In this document: positions 1 through 15,000 of the stretch, in pieces
Position numbering within the stretch: position 1 is the stretch's first letter
Layout of the letters: each line of letters starts with the position of its first letter
NCBI RefSeq assembly: GCF_025370935.1
Contig: NC_133472.1
Span: 31,643,804-31,707,803 of the forward strand
Direction of reading: 5' to 3'
DNA from: Choristoneura fumiferana
Lineage: Eukaryota > Arthropoda > Insecta > Lepidoptera > Tortricidae
Length of the DNA: 64,000 nucleotides
Position numbers and translations under genes: made by a program
The notes under the pieces: model-generated
Database searches by the model: none
Seen by the model: only the letters and a program-made list of their open reading frames with translations
Told to the model about the DNA's origin: nothing

Positions 1-3000
1 AACGTGGCCACCGGTCTCCGTCTGCCAGAAGGTATCCGCTACGGAGCAGCGGCCATTTCCCACCAGGTTGTAGTACCACAGCCAAGCTTCAGGATTGATT
101 GGCTCGCCGACACTACCCAATATACGAAGACTTTTCATGTCATGCCTGGAAATAAAATACTAGATGAGCATCCGCTGTTAACCTTGAAAACTACGTGTCT
201 ATATCGACAAAACTCCGAGCAGAATATAGACATTTTCAGGTTGACGCAAGCTCGCAATAGCTCGTGGGGCCCTAAATGTTGGGTGCTCTAAATTACCAAA
301 CGTTTTTTTATCTGAATGGTCCCATTTATTTCACAATTTACATCAAGTGGGACAGACACTGGGAACGAGTCTCAGTTATCGCACCAATTATTCAGTACAG
401 CTAACCAAGGAAAGAAAGGAACACACATTATGTATATCTTCATGTCTACAAAATCAATGTTTCAAACGCCCCGAAGCTCGTGCCACGTCATCCGTACGTC
501 ATCCGCACCGCATATATAATAATGTAATGATTTCATACTAATGTATGTATATTATGTACATAAAATACATGAAATTAACAGACAACAAGAGACATAGATG
601 TACAAAGGCGAACTTAAGTCTGAAATGGGATCTCTTTCAGATAACCTTTAATCCCAATTGTCCCGAATTATCTCTTTTAACTTATTTATGAATCAATGGC
701 ATTACCGCAAAGAGTCGCATATTGCGTATGACTGACTGATAGACAAAAAAAAACTTAGTGTCTTGTAGGCTTCAAATATTGCAAGTCAATTTTAACCCAC
801 TGCATGGTCGAATTCGGTAGAGCTGCTAGAGCTTCAGTGATAATGTATAACTCTACTCTCAAGTACCGTCGTCAGCACAAAAACTTGTTCTCTAAGCTGG
901 CGTTTTAAGGAACTTATTTTTGATAAATTAAAAAAAACAAGCAATATTTTCATAACATACCTTAACACACTCTATGACTTGGATTTTGGCGTTTCAAAAT
1001 CAAAATACATGCAACGTAATATTTCATAAGCATTCTACTTTTAGAACTTACGTACGTACGTATACGTACGTTTGGTAGAGTTTTAGACGTACTGTGCATA
1101 ACAAAGTCGCGACAATACAAAATACTTAGGTAACTTATGACTGGGGTTGACATTTACAAGGACGTGACCTCACTTTACGTCACTGACAAACGTAATCAAT
1201 AGATATAACCGGATCGGCGTAACCGTTGTTTACATCGATTATGTGTGACGCCCATATCTGTAATCTATCGGATGACTTCCACTTATCCCGCTACCGCCCG
1301 GTTTATATTTATGACGCAAATAATGGGCTTCGTTTCGGTGTTTGTAGGTACAGTCAAGGGCAAAGATATCGACACGGCCAAAGTTACAAAAATATGTATA
1401 CACGACTTTATGCACTTAACATTAAGGCCGTGTATACATATTTCTGCAACTTTGGCCGTGTCGATATCTTTGCCCTTGACTACACTAAAAAAACCGCCAA
1501 AAAATCGTATACAAAAAAAACATAAATTTCAAATTTCACACAAATTCAATGAACTGCTGTAGAACTATATATTTTATCCTCCTGGATCCTGGAATTGATT
1601 TTGGCGATACCGGTATTTCTTCAAAAACCCGAATTAATAGGTGACTCTTAATGTGGGAAAATTAAAATGCGTATGGACATCAAGTATGGACTCAAGTGAG
1701 GACTGGGGGATCCAGGAGGCTATAATAGTGCCATGTGCCAAAGTCAGCTACAGAATTCCTTCGATGATTTATTGTTTTTTTATGAGAATGTTTCACCAGC
1801 TTACCGACTTAATCATGCATAAGTAGTTATCGTAATGATGATAATCGTAGATCCAAGAATTACAAGAAAACCAAGAATTATTATTAAAAATTCTACCAAT
1901 TCGCTACACTCTTGGTGGAGTGGTCGTGGATGTCGCTTGAGGATTTGTATAGAACTTTCAAAACAACTTTCTTGGGAAAATAGTGTATTGGTTTTCCTTT
2001 GCTTTCCACATCGTTGTGCTGGAGTCCGGTGTCTGTCATCATCATCATCATGTCAGCCGAAAGACGTCCACTCCAATGCTGGACATAGGCCTACCCCAAG
2101 GCTCTCCACTCAGACCGGTCTTGTGCTTTCCGCATCCACCGCGATCCCGCGTTCTTAACCAGGTCGTCGCTACATCGTGTTGGAGGCCTAGCGACCGCTC
2201 ATCTCCCGGTCCGCGGACGCCATTCGAGAACCTTCTGACCCCATATCGGCCATCAGTCCTGCGAGCAATGTGCCCCAACCATTGGCACTTCAGTTCCGCA
2301 ATTCTTCGGGCTATGACGGTAACCTTAGTTCTACTGCGGATATCATCATTTCTGATTCTAAGTATTCCGCAGAGATATCCTGAGCATAGACCTCTACATA
2401 GCCCTCTGAATGAATTTGAGCTTCCTCATCGTTAGCGCCCAGCGCCCACGTCTCAGATCCGTATGTCATTACTGGTAACACACAATTGTCAAAGAATTTT
2501 GACTTTAAACACTGCGGTAATTTGGACGAAAAGACACTGCGAAGTTTCCCGAACGCTGCCCAGCCCAGTCGGATTCGACGAGACTTTCTTTCTCGAAGTT
2601 GGACCTACCTAACTGGATCGTTTGTCCTAGGTATATACATAGTCGTCAACAACTTCGAGCGTAGAGCCTCCGACTATTAAGCGAGGTGACACAACATGGA
2701 CATTAGCAGTGAGCGGAATTTGCATGGCATTTTTTGACCTGTCATAGTGACTTTTCACTTATCGACTTCCGATATACATGCATATATCGATACACAACAT
2801 AGGTACTAAAGAAGATTAAAAGTAGAGGTAAACAAAAGGTGGCCTTAACTTAAAGAGCGATCTCGTCCAATTAACTTTCGAGCAGATGAAAACGTGAAAT
2901 ATACATATGCAATGAACAATGAATGGATAGCAATTTCTAATTTAATAACTTCAGTTCAGATTTTTTTTTTTTCAATTTCATGTTGAAATTCTTGTGTTGT

Positions 3001-6000
3001 TATGTTAACAAGTGTTCAATTAACGTCTCTATAAAAGAAATAGATGTTTTTTTTTTCATATGTTTCAGTTTTAAACTACTTCTTTTACAATGAAATATCC
3101 ATTTGTATGCGGGAAAAGAACGCTCTACATAACGTGATAAGTTCACGACAATCTAATTTAAAGTCTAATATATAGACATCATTTAGGTAGAGTCGATAAG
3201 TGAGAAGTCACTATGACAGATCAAAAAATACCATGAAAATTCCGCTCTCTGGACATTAGACATGACTTTCGTCTTGTCCATGTTCATTTTCAGCTCAACT
3301 CGGTTGGAAACTCTGCTGAGGTCAGCGAGCATAGCACTGAGGTCCTCCATGGTATCAGCCATGACTATATACAATATCGTCGGGGATTCGAAGGTGAGTG
3401 AAGTACTCGCCATTAATGTTAATGCCTCGTTCTTTCCGGCCCAGAACCTTAAAAGCATCCTCCAATGCAGCGATGAACAGTTTCGGAGAAATCACATCCT
3501 CCTTGTCTGACTCCCCGCTGCAGAGGAATAGGCTTCGTGCTCTGGTCCTGTAGTCGGACGTACATAGTGGCGTTTTCGTACAGACACTTAATTCACACGG
3601 TGTTTATACTTGTTAATAAAGAGCGCTGTGCGCACTCTATATCGGTTCCGCTAGTCAACTTTTATAGTACCCACGGGAAGATAGAGGATCTGTCCTATTT
3701 TAACCTGACGCGGCACATACGAGTAAATTACCATGACAATCATGATAATTAAATTACCGCCTTAGACTCTGTGTCTGTGTGGTCAGATATGTCTGAGATT
3801 AGACCTTAACTCGTAAGTAGGTAGGTAAATACCAATTATTTATATTGACAGCAATATACGAATATTTCAGTTTAGGCCTGCACATAGCAGTTACACAGCT
3901 CTGTTGACCCCGGGGTAAAATTTCCAAGTATTCGAAGATATTTAATTCGGTAAATAAAAACACACAAAACTGACCTTTGCACATAGTGGTCCCCAAATTT
4001 CGTAAGAGTCCTGATGGCAGTTGGTGCGGTGTAGAACTGAGAGACCTTGTATTTGTCCACCAGGGACCAGTATCGATCGTTGTCCGGGTAGAACGGCGTT
4101 CCTTCAAACTGTCAACAATACTATAGCTTTAAATAAAGTATTTAGGTACCTACCGCAGGGAATTACGCAACGCCCACGAACGAAGCCTGGGTTATCAGAT
4201 TTGATTTGGTCACCCTAAGTGAAGCCCATTAGAAGAACGTCAATAAATCCAAAGGCAAGGCAAGAGCGCAAAAAGTCCCCAAGGGGACTTCTAGATTAGG
4301 TAGAAGAAATCTGTGAAATCAAACAATAACTGTAAGTACTGTATGTCTCAGATTAAGGTTAATTAATTATTAATTATTCTTGAAAATTACAAAGATTGTA
4401 AAATTTTAACTTTAAACTTGAAATCATCTCAGGTAACTACCAACATTATCTACCTATCTAAAATGTTCACGTCATAAAACAGTAAGTAGGTCATTCTGTT
4501 ACATTACATTATACAGTGCTAATTACGGTGCGTATTTACTTTCATTCTCAATGCTATTACGTAGACAGATATATGGAATGACTTCCGTTTCGTATCAAGG
4601 TTGGCCATCAAGGTGACGTTTGGGATCTTTGGTAAGGCAGTGGACTCTTGTACCTAAATTGTCATAGCGAAACAATGTCAACTGAGTAAGAAGGTAGGTA
4701 CACAATGGTGTTTCTGTATAGTAACCCGAAACTCTTTTTTTTAACTTGTACGCTGGAATATTTTTTCTCCAAATGACATTTTACATTGTTTGATTTGACT
4801 TTGTTTCATTTGCTCTAATAAATACGTTAATTAAACATTCGACATTTAACTTTTGGTCTTATTGCTAAACCGTTTGTTGAGTTTTTTTTAAATTATAAGT
4901 TATAAGTTAATCTTTTTAGGGTTCGTGTTTGAAAAAATGCCCCAAAAAAAAAGAATTTACTAATAATGAGGCCGAAAGAGCTTATATACCTGTGTCTACT
5001 ACATTAATAATGGAGTGAAGAGGTTTATGGTCCAAGATTTGGCATTAGAAATAATAACCCACATCTGTTATTTTGATAATGACAGAATTTAAACGTTAGA
5101 TAATATATTTATTTCTGTAAAAAAACAATACTAAATATGGACATAAACATAAACAAGACTATCTATCTTTATTAGTTGATCTGTCACTATCAGTCGATTA
5201 GCCTGTTATTGCAAATGTCAATTTGATGTTTCGTTTTAAATTTAACTTTGGCCATGTCTCTAGCTACTAAGGTCATCGTTCATCCACCATTACCTCTCAT
5301 ATTTCGTTTTCTAGATTTTTTTTACTGTACAACGGCAAAACTACTAGACCCTGGCAAAATTGTCCTCCAACGGACAGAGCCATACCCACTTGACAGTCCG
5401 ACGATACCATGGTATCCAAAACCAGAATGCTTCAACCCGTCCGTGGATACTTTAGTGTCATAAAGTTTAACCTTATAGTTTTGTGCACATTATATAAATA
5501 GTAATTGAATGTAGTTAAACATTAATTTACGTCACTTATTTTTCCTTTATTCAAAACCTTGTAGTTAGAAAATTGTGAATGCGCGCGCGGCGCGTTGCGT
5601 CCGTCGATAAAAAATCCGGACGGTTTGAGGCATATTGGTCGCGCACTCCGGACTGTCAAGTGGATATTTAATAAAAAAACAACAACAACTTTGGCTTTGG
5701 CATACTCATAGGACTGATAATTGCCTCGGTGCAAGCAAATGCGACTTTAAAGTGAATATACTCTGTTTGTTAAACCAAGATACTAAGACAGTATGAAATG
5801 TCAAATGTAAAAATAATGTGACTAAGCATAGTACGAATAGTGCTGTTTTCTGATTTTGCTTTTCGACATAATTGCAAATAATCGATAAAACATAACATTT
5901 TATGGATACAACAATAAAATTTATGCTTTTAGGCAGGTCTTGCTTCGAGTCAAAATGAAAATTAAACATTCGCAATTAAAAAGTCGAAATATTTCCTAAA

Positions 6001-9000
6001 CGGTGGCATTTTCATTAGACCCATTTTAACTTTTTTAGAATGTCTTAAGTGCCCTACGTGTCTTAGTAGGTAGGTACGTCACAGATCCGTTCATATCATA
6101 ACATTTTATACGTATAACATAGGTACTTGCAGAAACATTTCGGTGATTACCGGTTGTGGCACATCACTATTTATGAGATGTAAAAAACAGTCATTTTAGT
6201 ATCTTGGTTTATTAAACAGAGTATACGCTAATTGCAGCCGCATAGACTCTTTTGTAATACCAGAGGACCCGGGCGCGCCACCGGCCATTAAGATAAGGTA
6301 GGTCGTTTCTTGGAGGTCAGTAAGCCACATGCATAGATACAGAAGTATTGACGGGCACCCCCGTATATTTAAGGGTAGGCTCTGGAACAGCTACTAATAT
6401 ACTTACAAGCACAGATGTAGCAGCGTTCGCGAGCGGCGCATACACGACGTAGGTGTGTCCGGTGATCCAGCCGACATCGGCCGTGCACCAGTAGATGTCC
6501 TTCTCCCGGTAATCGAAGACGTAGCGGAAGGTTGCCGTCGCGTAGAGGAGATACCCGGCCGTGGTATGCAGAACGCCTTTGGGTTTTCCAGTGGAGCCGC
6601 TGTCGGTTAAAATTTTCGATGACAACTATAACAGCCTAGACGAACAAACCCGACCAGCGAGCGGCACATCAAATGTTTCTCTATTCATTGCGCAGGCGAG
6701 ACGCTTCACTCATAGTGGTTACCTGATAGCACACGCAATAAACAGAAAAAACTCTCGCCGCACCGCCATTCGCACGTATTCCTGGCCGGACCCTAAGTAC
6801 AACGTGATTAAACCGTACTCTGAGAAATCAAAACATTAATTAACGTCGCTCAAATGTTTAAGGTACGACACCGAAATATCTATCAACCTAAATATTAAAT
6901 ACAGGAAAATTACCTACTAAACTATGGTTTCATAGCGCTCACTTCCCTTGACTAGCTTAAGGTTAGTAGCACTTCCGTCACTCCATGTCCATTATAATAT
7001 ATAGCATATCTATGCTAATAATATCTATTATGCAAAATTCCTTTATTATCTACCTATTAACTATTGATGGATTTGATAACAAAGTTTAATAGTCATCGAA
7101 CAACGAATCTGTTCTTATATGACAATGATTTGATAAACGTTTTATCAGACATTTTATTACCCAGATTGACTTAAATACCTATATCTAGCTTTGAACTACA
7201 ATATTCAATTGATAGTATTATTCTATATGGTATGCGCTAATGTTTTTACAGTTTCAGATGAATAAAAAGTATAAGAAATGCTCAACGGTCCTAGCTAGGT
7301 AAGTATTAAAAGTACAATTGTATAAACTACCTAAATCAATTACTGAATCGATATGGAAATAGCGATACGATCTTATTGCGATAGCATACGTGGAACGGAT
7401 ATATGCAAAATTCAATTCGACTGTTGTTAGGGTCGTTAAATTGCCCTGACCTGGTGTAGAGCATGAACAATGGTTCCTCAGCGCCCATCCACTCTGGCGG
7501 GCAGATCGTAGAGTGGCCATCCATCATGTCGTGCCACCAGATGTCTCGGTCTTCGTCCCATTTATACTGCAACAACAAATTAATATTACTGAACTTACTA
7601 AGCTCATAATGGAACTGACTCGTTTAAGAAAACGACCTCTCGCAGTGTAGAGATCCGTACTAATCATACGGCTATTACCTATTCAATATTACGTTTCGGC
7701 TGTTACTTGCTGTTACCTACTCGTAAACTTGCAGTCTACTAAAACCGTGCCGTGACAGTTTTCCTTTTAAATTCCTTATATACGTACAGTCGAGTTCATA
7801 AACTTGTGGGCAAAAATTTGATCAAAAATATCTGAGCACGACTCTATTGTTAACGGCGTAGAAGCGTGTTCAGATATTTTGATCAAATTTTTGCCCACAA
7901 GATTATGAATTTACTAACATTACCATTAAGTTTTTATTAAAAATTTATTTTGCAAGCCAGCTGTTTAGCTAGCGGAGAGAGAGGGACTTGTCTGTAACAA
8001 AAAATTGCCTAATATTTCGCAAACGAATCCCTCGTTCGAAAATTCCTCTTAGCAAGCCTACAATGTAAGTATTTGAAGGACCTATCCAACAATACCCCTA
8101 ACTATGGAATAGACTTCGAGCGTTCACGTGATTATAACTACCTATTTAAATTTACATAAGTAGCTCACGGGCTATTATTTTTAGAAAACTGAAATTTGGA
8201 ATGAGTAACCCACTCATTCCAAATTACAGTTTTCTAACAGTAATAGCCCGTAACGGACGGACACGGCGAAAATGCAAGGGTTGCATATCCCTACACCTAA
8301 AAAATGGGATTCCAACTTACCAGTGACTTGATGTCTTCAGGTAGTTTCCCGCAAGGTGTTACCCTCGCGAGGTGGGAAACCACTACACACGTGTCGACGG
8401 TGTGGTTGTGCTTCGTCTTTGCCTTTTGCAATGCCTCGTCGCAAGTGTTTTTGAGCACGAGAAGCTTCTCGCCGCGCCAAGCGCCGTCGGCTGTCACAAG
8501 CACCTTCGCTTTGCAGCTGGCCATACGCTCTGAGAGCGAATCTGAAGAAAAGCCTGCGAACTGTGGAAGAGCTTTAACACATGACATTTTCAAGAACATT
8601 GATGGCTTATAATGAACATTTCAAAGTAATTACCACAACGGAGTGTATGGCGCCGATCCTTGCACACGCCAGCATGCAAACCACAGTTTCTAAGATCATG
8701 GGCATGTAAATGGAGACCCTGTCGCCTTTGCCGACTCCACTGTCCCTCAATGCGTTTGCAAACTGGCACACCAGGTCCATGAGTTTTCTGTAGGTGATGC
8801 GGCTGTAGTCATCGGGATGGTTGCCTTCCCTAAAAAAAGGATAGTTCAGTAGACTTGTCTAAGGTGCAACATCGCTAGCATACTAATTCACCATTTTTTA
8901 GAGTTCTCAAACGGAACCCTTATTGTATCAATTTCTTGTCAGTCTACCCGTATGTCAGTCTGTCTGTCCGTCGGTCCGTCTGTCAAAACTCTTTTTCTCG

Positions 9001-12000
9001 AGAACGCCTAGAGAAAACAAGCTGAAATTAATATTAAATACTCAGGTCTTGTATCGCTAGAACTATTGAAAAAAATAAAACGTCTAAGTCAAAGTAAACA
9101 AAAGAACATTCATCAATTTTATACAAATTGCTGTGAAATCAAAAACCTATAGAGTACCTATCCCATATGCAATGTGCATCTTTTATCCAACAATGACCTA
9201 GTTTTTACGGAAAGTTTAGCTAGGGTTTTCTTTTCTACATTGATCTTGCTGCTTGCCAGATTAATGCCCTCAACTATTAGCAAGTATTGTTGTTCTGTGT
9301 CATTCGCGTATAATGTTAAATCTCGAAAAAAGTTGTTTAACTCTAAATTAAATCGTTCGTCATTGTTGAATAGTGTATTTTTATCTATGGCTTTAATTTT
9401 ATGTTTAAACAAAGTTTTGCGATGAATTTTCATGTTAAATGTAATTTTTGCACGTAGTGGTCTGTGGTCGGAGCTAAATTTAATTTTGTTGATAATACCA
9501 ATGTTTTTGACAATGCGTTGATCAGAGCACAGGACAAAGTCGATTTCGTTCCTGATATTTCCGGCTGGAGAGACCTAGGTCCATCGTCTGTGGCTTCTTA
9601 CAGAAGAAGCTTTTACTGATCTTTAAGTTTTGTCCAAAGGCGAACTGGATTAAGTAAGCGCGAGCCACCGATATTTCGGTCACCCTGTCTGTATGGCCCT
9701 ATAACGTCTCCGTTATCCAGCTCTTGCCTCATGCCGACTTTTGCGTTGAAGTCACCGAGAACTATATTCCAAGTTCCTCGATGTTCATCACAAGCTTTGT
9801 TTAGAAGATCGTAATAGTCCTCAACGTCAACGACAGAGTGCGCTGATGTTGGTGCGTATGTTTGAACTAAGGTAAGTGTGTGTTTATCTGTTATCTGAAA
9901 TTTAAGGACGACAATTCTGTCGGAGTATCCAATGAATTCTATGATTTTATTCTGCCATTTTGTCGCCACAAGGAAGCCCACTCCACAAAGTCCATTCTGT
10001 AATTATCAATAATTTTTGCCTGTGATTGGTCATAAGGTCCCTTTTCCTAAGTGTATAGGACTATACTCCATTTATTTTAAAATTTGAAACTTAACGGTAA
10101 AATTTGCACACTTTTTTAAATGAAACAAGAAACAACGGAACAATTTAAAATTGTGTGAACTTCTATTACTTAAAACATAATAAATAACGCTAATAAATGT
10201 ACATGTAGGTATTTTTAGTCCATTTGTGTTCGAAATATCAAGAAACGTGTGTTACAATTTGACCGTTAATTCAAACCTTAAATTAAACGGAGTATAGATA
10301 CTGTGTGAATTATTCAATATAAACGTGTTATCAAAATTACTCTTCAATTATCAAGATTTTAATAACTTCTAATAACACTTTTTCTTCAGTATTCTATTTT
10401 AATACAAGATTAGTAAATAAATACTCGATAATAAAGTTATTATCGTTACATACTGTAATTATTAATATATACTGAGCGGCAAAAAATCTGGCCTTCAAAT
10501 GTATGTAAAAATAGGTAATTTTGTATGTAGAGTGGGCCAAATTTTATGCCGCTCAGTATATTTTGCCTGTGATTGGTCATAAGGACCCTTTTCTCAAATG
10601 CATGGGAGTCAATTTGTGATTTTTATGTAACTCAAATCGTGTATAAATAAAAAAACAAGACTTGTAGAATATAAATTAGACTTTTGTGATACTTGTGTAA
10701 ATTGATTAAATATAATTTAGAAGTCACTATACGAAAATTGTTAATGTTATAGAGTAAGGTGAAAAATATAGTAATTATGAAATTTTAATGAAAGAAAATA
10801 TATGTCGTTAACTTTTATGATTTTATTTCTATCTTAAGATGTAAATTCATATATCTCCAACTGTGTACAATGGTTCAGATTACAATATACCTATTAATGA
10901 TTACAGTCCGAAAATTTAATTTCTCTTAATTTCGTTCTTATAAGCGACTTGCTCTAATCAAAGGCTAATTTTTCACGATCTGGAAGTCACATCAACAAAA
11001 CCATCCATAATTGAGTTTCAAAAAAATTAATCACCAAAATTAGAAAAACGCTAAATTAAAAAAACGCCCGAAAAAAACGCCGCCAAAAAAGACAACTAAA
11101 AAGTAAAAAATAATTATGCACTACCTAGCTGTTGCCCGCGACTTCATCTAGGAAGAATTCGGGCTCTCGTTAGTAATCCCCTTCTTACGCCCCTTAATGC
11201 ACAATGTACTATTATTACCTACTTCATTATTTGCGTAGTAAAGCGTACCTACACTTACAAACATAAATCAGTTCAAGATCCAGACGAGCCTATTCGATTT
11301 CCGTTAACGTTTAAGAGAAAAATTATGTCAAATGCAGGTCAAATGAAAATAATTTATTTAAAAAACTAGTGGCTTAACCCTTACTTTCTAAAAGATAATA
11401 TTATATTAATTTATTATACGCGGTAAAACAGTGATCAAGGTTCTTAATTTGTGACGTAGGTACTTGTCATTGCCATTTGTAAATGTTACTCTTCAAGTTC
11501 GCAAATTTTACAATGACTATGGAATGGACTCAATATAGTATTTAATAATTATGTATGAAAAGGTTTTTTTTCTGAATTTGCCAAAAAAAATCTGGTAATT
11601 TTTATCAATTAACTAAGTCATTGTCGAAGTTAACGGAAATAATAATACGATGTAGAAATAGGTAGGTACAGTCACTGTCTATAAATATATTATTTCTAAA
11701 CAGGACAAACATAAATCTTATTTTGCGCGCAATCAGATAGCTAAATTAAAGTAGGTAATGAAACAGTCAGGTAAAATGTTACCAAATGTTGCTTTTAATT
11801 AGTCACAGACTAATAATCACAATGTTTCAGGAAATTACGGCAGAGAAAAAACTACATGTGATTTATTTTAGCACATTATGGAATTACTTAGGTACCTACC
11901 TACAACTTATTGAATCTTTTTTTATACATAAACTATTCAGTGTTACAATATTTTGTTTCATTTGGAGTTTAAACAATAAGTAGGTTTGGCAATGTTTCTT

Positions 12001-15000
12001 ATTATTTGTGCTGTTAAAAGTCCTTTACCCATGTAGGTACTTATGCGACAAATTTTACAACGAATAACATAAATACGCTGGAATACTTGAAGACAGTTGA
12101 TCGGAGAAGACAAGGATTATTTTGTCAAAAGATACAGAACTTGAATTACAAGTGATTTAGTCGAGAAAACACGTGTAATTCAAGTCAAGTATCTTTTGAT
12201 AGTCCGGACTTGGCGGCAAAACATGTACATCAATGAAATTTTGGTTAAAACTTTATCTTGGCACTAGAAATAGGCATCTACCGAGTCCAACCAAAATTTA
12301 GGCGTCGTTTAAAAAAATGCAAATTTTACAAAGTAGGCGAGTGAGGTGTCATTTTCTATGTATTTTTTGGCGCTGAATCGAATGAGACCATACATATACT
12401 ACTAGGATCAATATTTTGCCAGATATTAAAGTTTTTTGTTGAAAACACAGAACAGTCTAAAAACCACTTAAGTACCAACAATAATTTCTCATCAGTAATG
12501 CTAATACTGATTGCTCTCAGTGATCCTTAGAAGTTTGCTTAAACGACATGAGTATGGGTATGGTCTTATTCAATTCAGCGCAAAAAATTACATAGAAAAT
12601 GACACCTCACTTGCCTAGTTTGTAAAATTGTCATTTTTAGCTTATGCCCCTGACAATACTGGGGGGCAGGACGCCTTAATTTTGGCAGAACTCGGCAGAT
12701 CCTCATTTCTAGTGCCAAGATAAAGTTATAAACAAAGTTTCATTAATGTTCATATTTTGCCGCCAAAATATGTCACTTTTCCTGTACTATAAATAAGAAC
12801 TAGTGAATATTTTGCGGAGCAACAAATACAAACCGACTGTTTGTTTACAGTAAGGTCCGACCGAGACCGAGACACAAAAAATAAGTAAATTTGTTGGCTG
12901 TAGGGCGTAGCGTAACGTAATATTTTATATTTCGAGCAATACTAATACTCAAAAATATTAGCGTTTCGCTTGTTACTCTTGTTAGCGGGTGTCAGTTAGT
13001 AAGTTGCAAGCTTGCAAGTACCAGACGCACGAGCCCGGGCGAGGCGACCAATCAAAAATCCAAAGGAACGCTCGTGTCACCGCGGTAAAACGCGCACCAA
13101 CATTTAAATTGAGTGCCGCCGCGAAGTCTCGGTCGCGGCCGAGAAACTCGGCTGTTTTGGGCCGAGACCGAGACCGAGATCTTGGCCCGATTTTTGGCCG
13201 AGATTTGACGAAACCGAGACCTACACCGAGATCTCGGTCGGACCTTAGTTTACAGGCATAGCATTTTAGCATATGAACAAGAAGTCTCAATTACATAGGT
13301 AGGTACTTAGTCCCACTATTGATTCAGTAAGTACCTAAGTTACAACCATGCCCTTTTACATGCATAGAGTGCAACGCTGGCGTTGCTGGATAAAATACAA
13401 AGTTGACCGAAGTTAAAATCGACTCTTAAAATGGTTATCAGTGTTAGCACCTTACCTACTACTGAGAGAGAAAAAAAAACAATAATAAAACTTACGGGAC
13501 TAATTATTATCAGCAATGAACGAAAATAAAATCTACCTACCTATTTATAAACGATTGTATACGTTGTTTGAGATATAACTTGGAACATGCTAACACGTGC
13601 AGATGATTCGTAGAAAGTCGCACTTAAGATACTCGCATCGGGTAGCCCCTATTTGTTCTTTAGAACTGTACCTACTTACATTTAGTACGATTTTGAACTA
13701 AGTAAGAACTAAAACAAATGAGATCTACCCCTAGCATAAACTCGCGCAGTTACGGTTTATTTGTATAGATAGTTTCGGTTGTTGTATCCGTGACAGACAT
13801 TTGTCAGATAAGTAGCTGGCGCAGTACCTACTCCATGATACGATAGCAACATGGAAACAGCATCTTCACTTTATCTGCACGCTATCTCGCTGATAACAGA
13901 CGATTATTGCGATGACAAATTCGTTATTTTCTCTCAAATTGCAACAGGCTTGTGATCTTTTGTAATTTCTTACTTCTGGCTGTGATGAAGTTACAGTTGG
14001 CATCTATTTCACTTATTGAATAATCATTGTACGAAAAGACGGACAGACAAACTCATTTATAAGATAATACATTGTTTTCATCTGAGGCATGTCTTCGTTT
14101 AAAACTATTACTCTTATCTGTTACTTAAATTACTGAGATTAAGAGCGCGCAAACATTTTGTCCCAAATCGTCACGTCACGATCTCTTTCCCGAGGCCGTC
14201 TTTCGCCCGCACTCTACCACGGACCACGGTTTGCTGTGTGCGTACGATGCGAGCGTTGCAGTGCAGAAACCGTAAACACATCTTGATCGTTGTCCATTTT
14301 CCGCCGTAGTAAACTTAAGAAAAAAAAATGTTTTGATATAAATATTGTAATATCTTAACAAAATAATTTATTTTATTAGAAGTTTTTTTACTTATCTTTC
14401 CTTGTTAGTATGTTAGTTAAGTAATTAGTAGGTAATGGATACAATTTTGGAAGCTAAACTTGGCTAAATATGCGTTTTCAGATTAAGTTAAAATTTTACA
14501 TACGTGTGTAAATCAGATGACAATGCAATATTATTATGCTACGAAGCTGATCTGATGATGGAGCTGGAAGGGTGGCCATAAGAACTCTGTAATAAATCTA
14601 TATAACCACATCGACTTTGGGCTCGTTTGATTCGTCTTGACAAGTACTTTGGGCTTAGATGGTAACAACGGATAAAAAGTAATCATCATTGCTCATATTT
14701 TCATCTAATACCTTTAAACGAGCAATTCCGAGATCCTGAAATATATATATATATTACTATATCATACAGCGTTTTGTTTGCGACTCTACATTCGAAATTT
14801 CTTCCTTTATATTAGGCCATATTAAACCTAACATAACAGGTGTGGCCTGTAATGTAATATAAGCAAATAATTAAAACATAGATCATATTCCTCAAACTGA
14901 ACAACATTTAATATTAACTAAAGTTACACTTAAGTTTTATTTATTTATTCCTCTTAATGGCGGCCATAAGGCTTGGGCCAATGTCAGTTAAATTAAAGAT

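Noticed and set aside
1226..1562. Frames of 99 and 105 codons
   Set aside because: Both run through a palindromic foldback and have no recognisable protein features.
9613..9981. Host gene for craniofacial development protein 2
   Set aside because: Matches under that name are usually RTE LINE endonuclease; the frame is broken and continues into LINE-like sequence.
12982..13290. Arg/Ser-rich frames of about 90-100 codons
   Set aside because: They lie inside the hAT-type MITE; the CCGAGA repeats generate them on both strands and again at 15932-16348.
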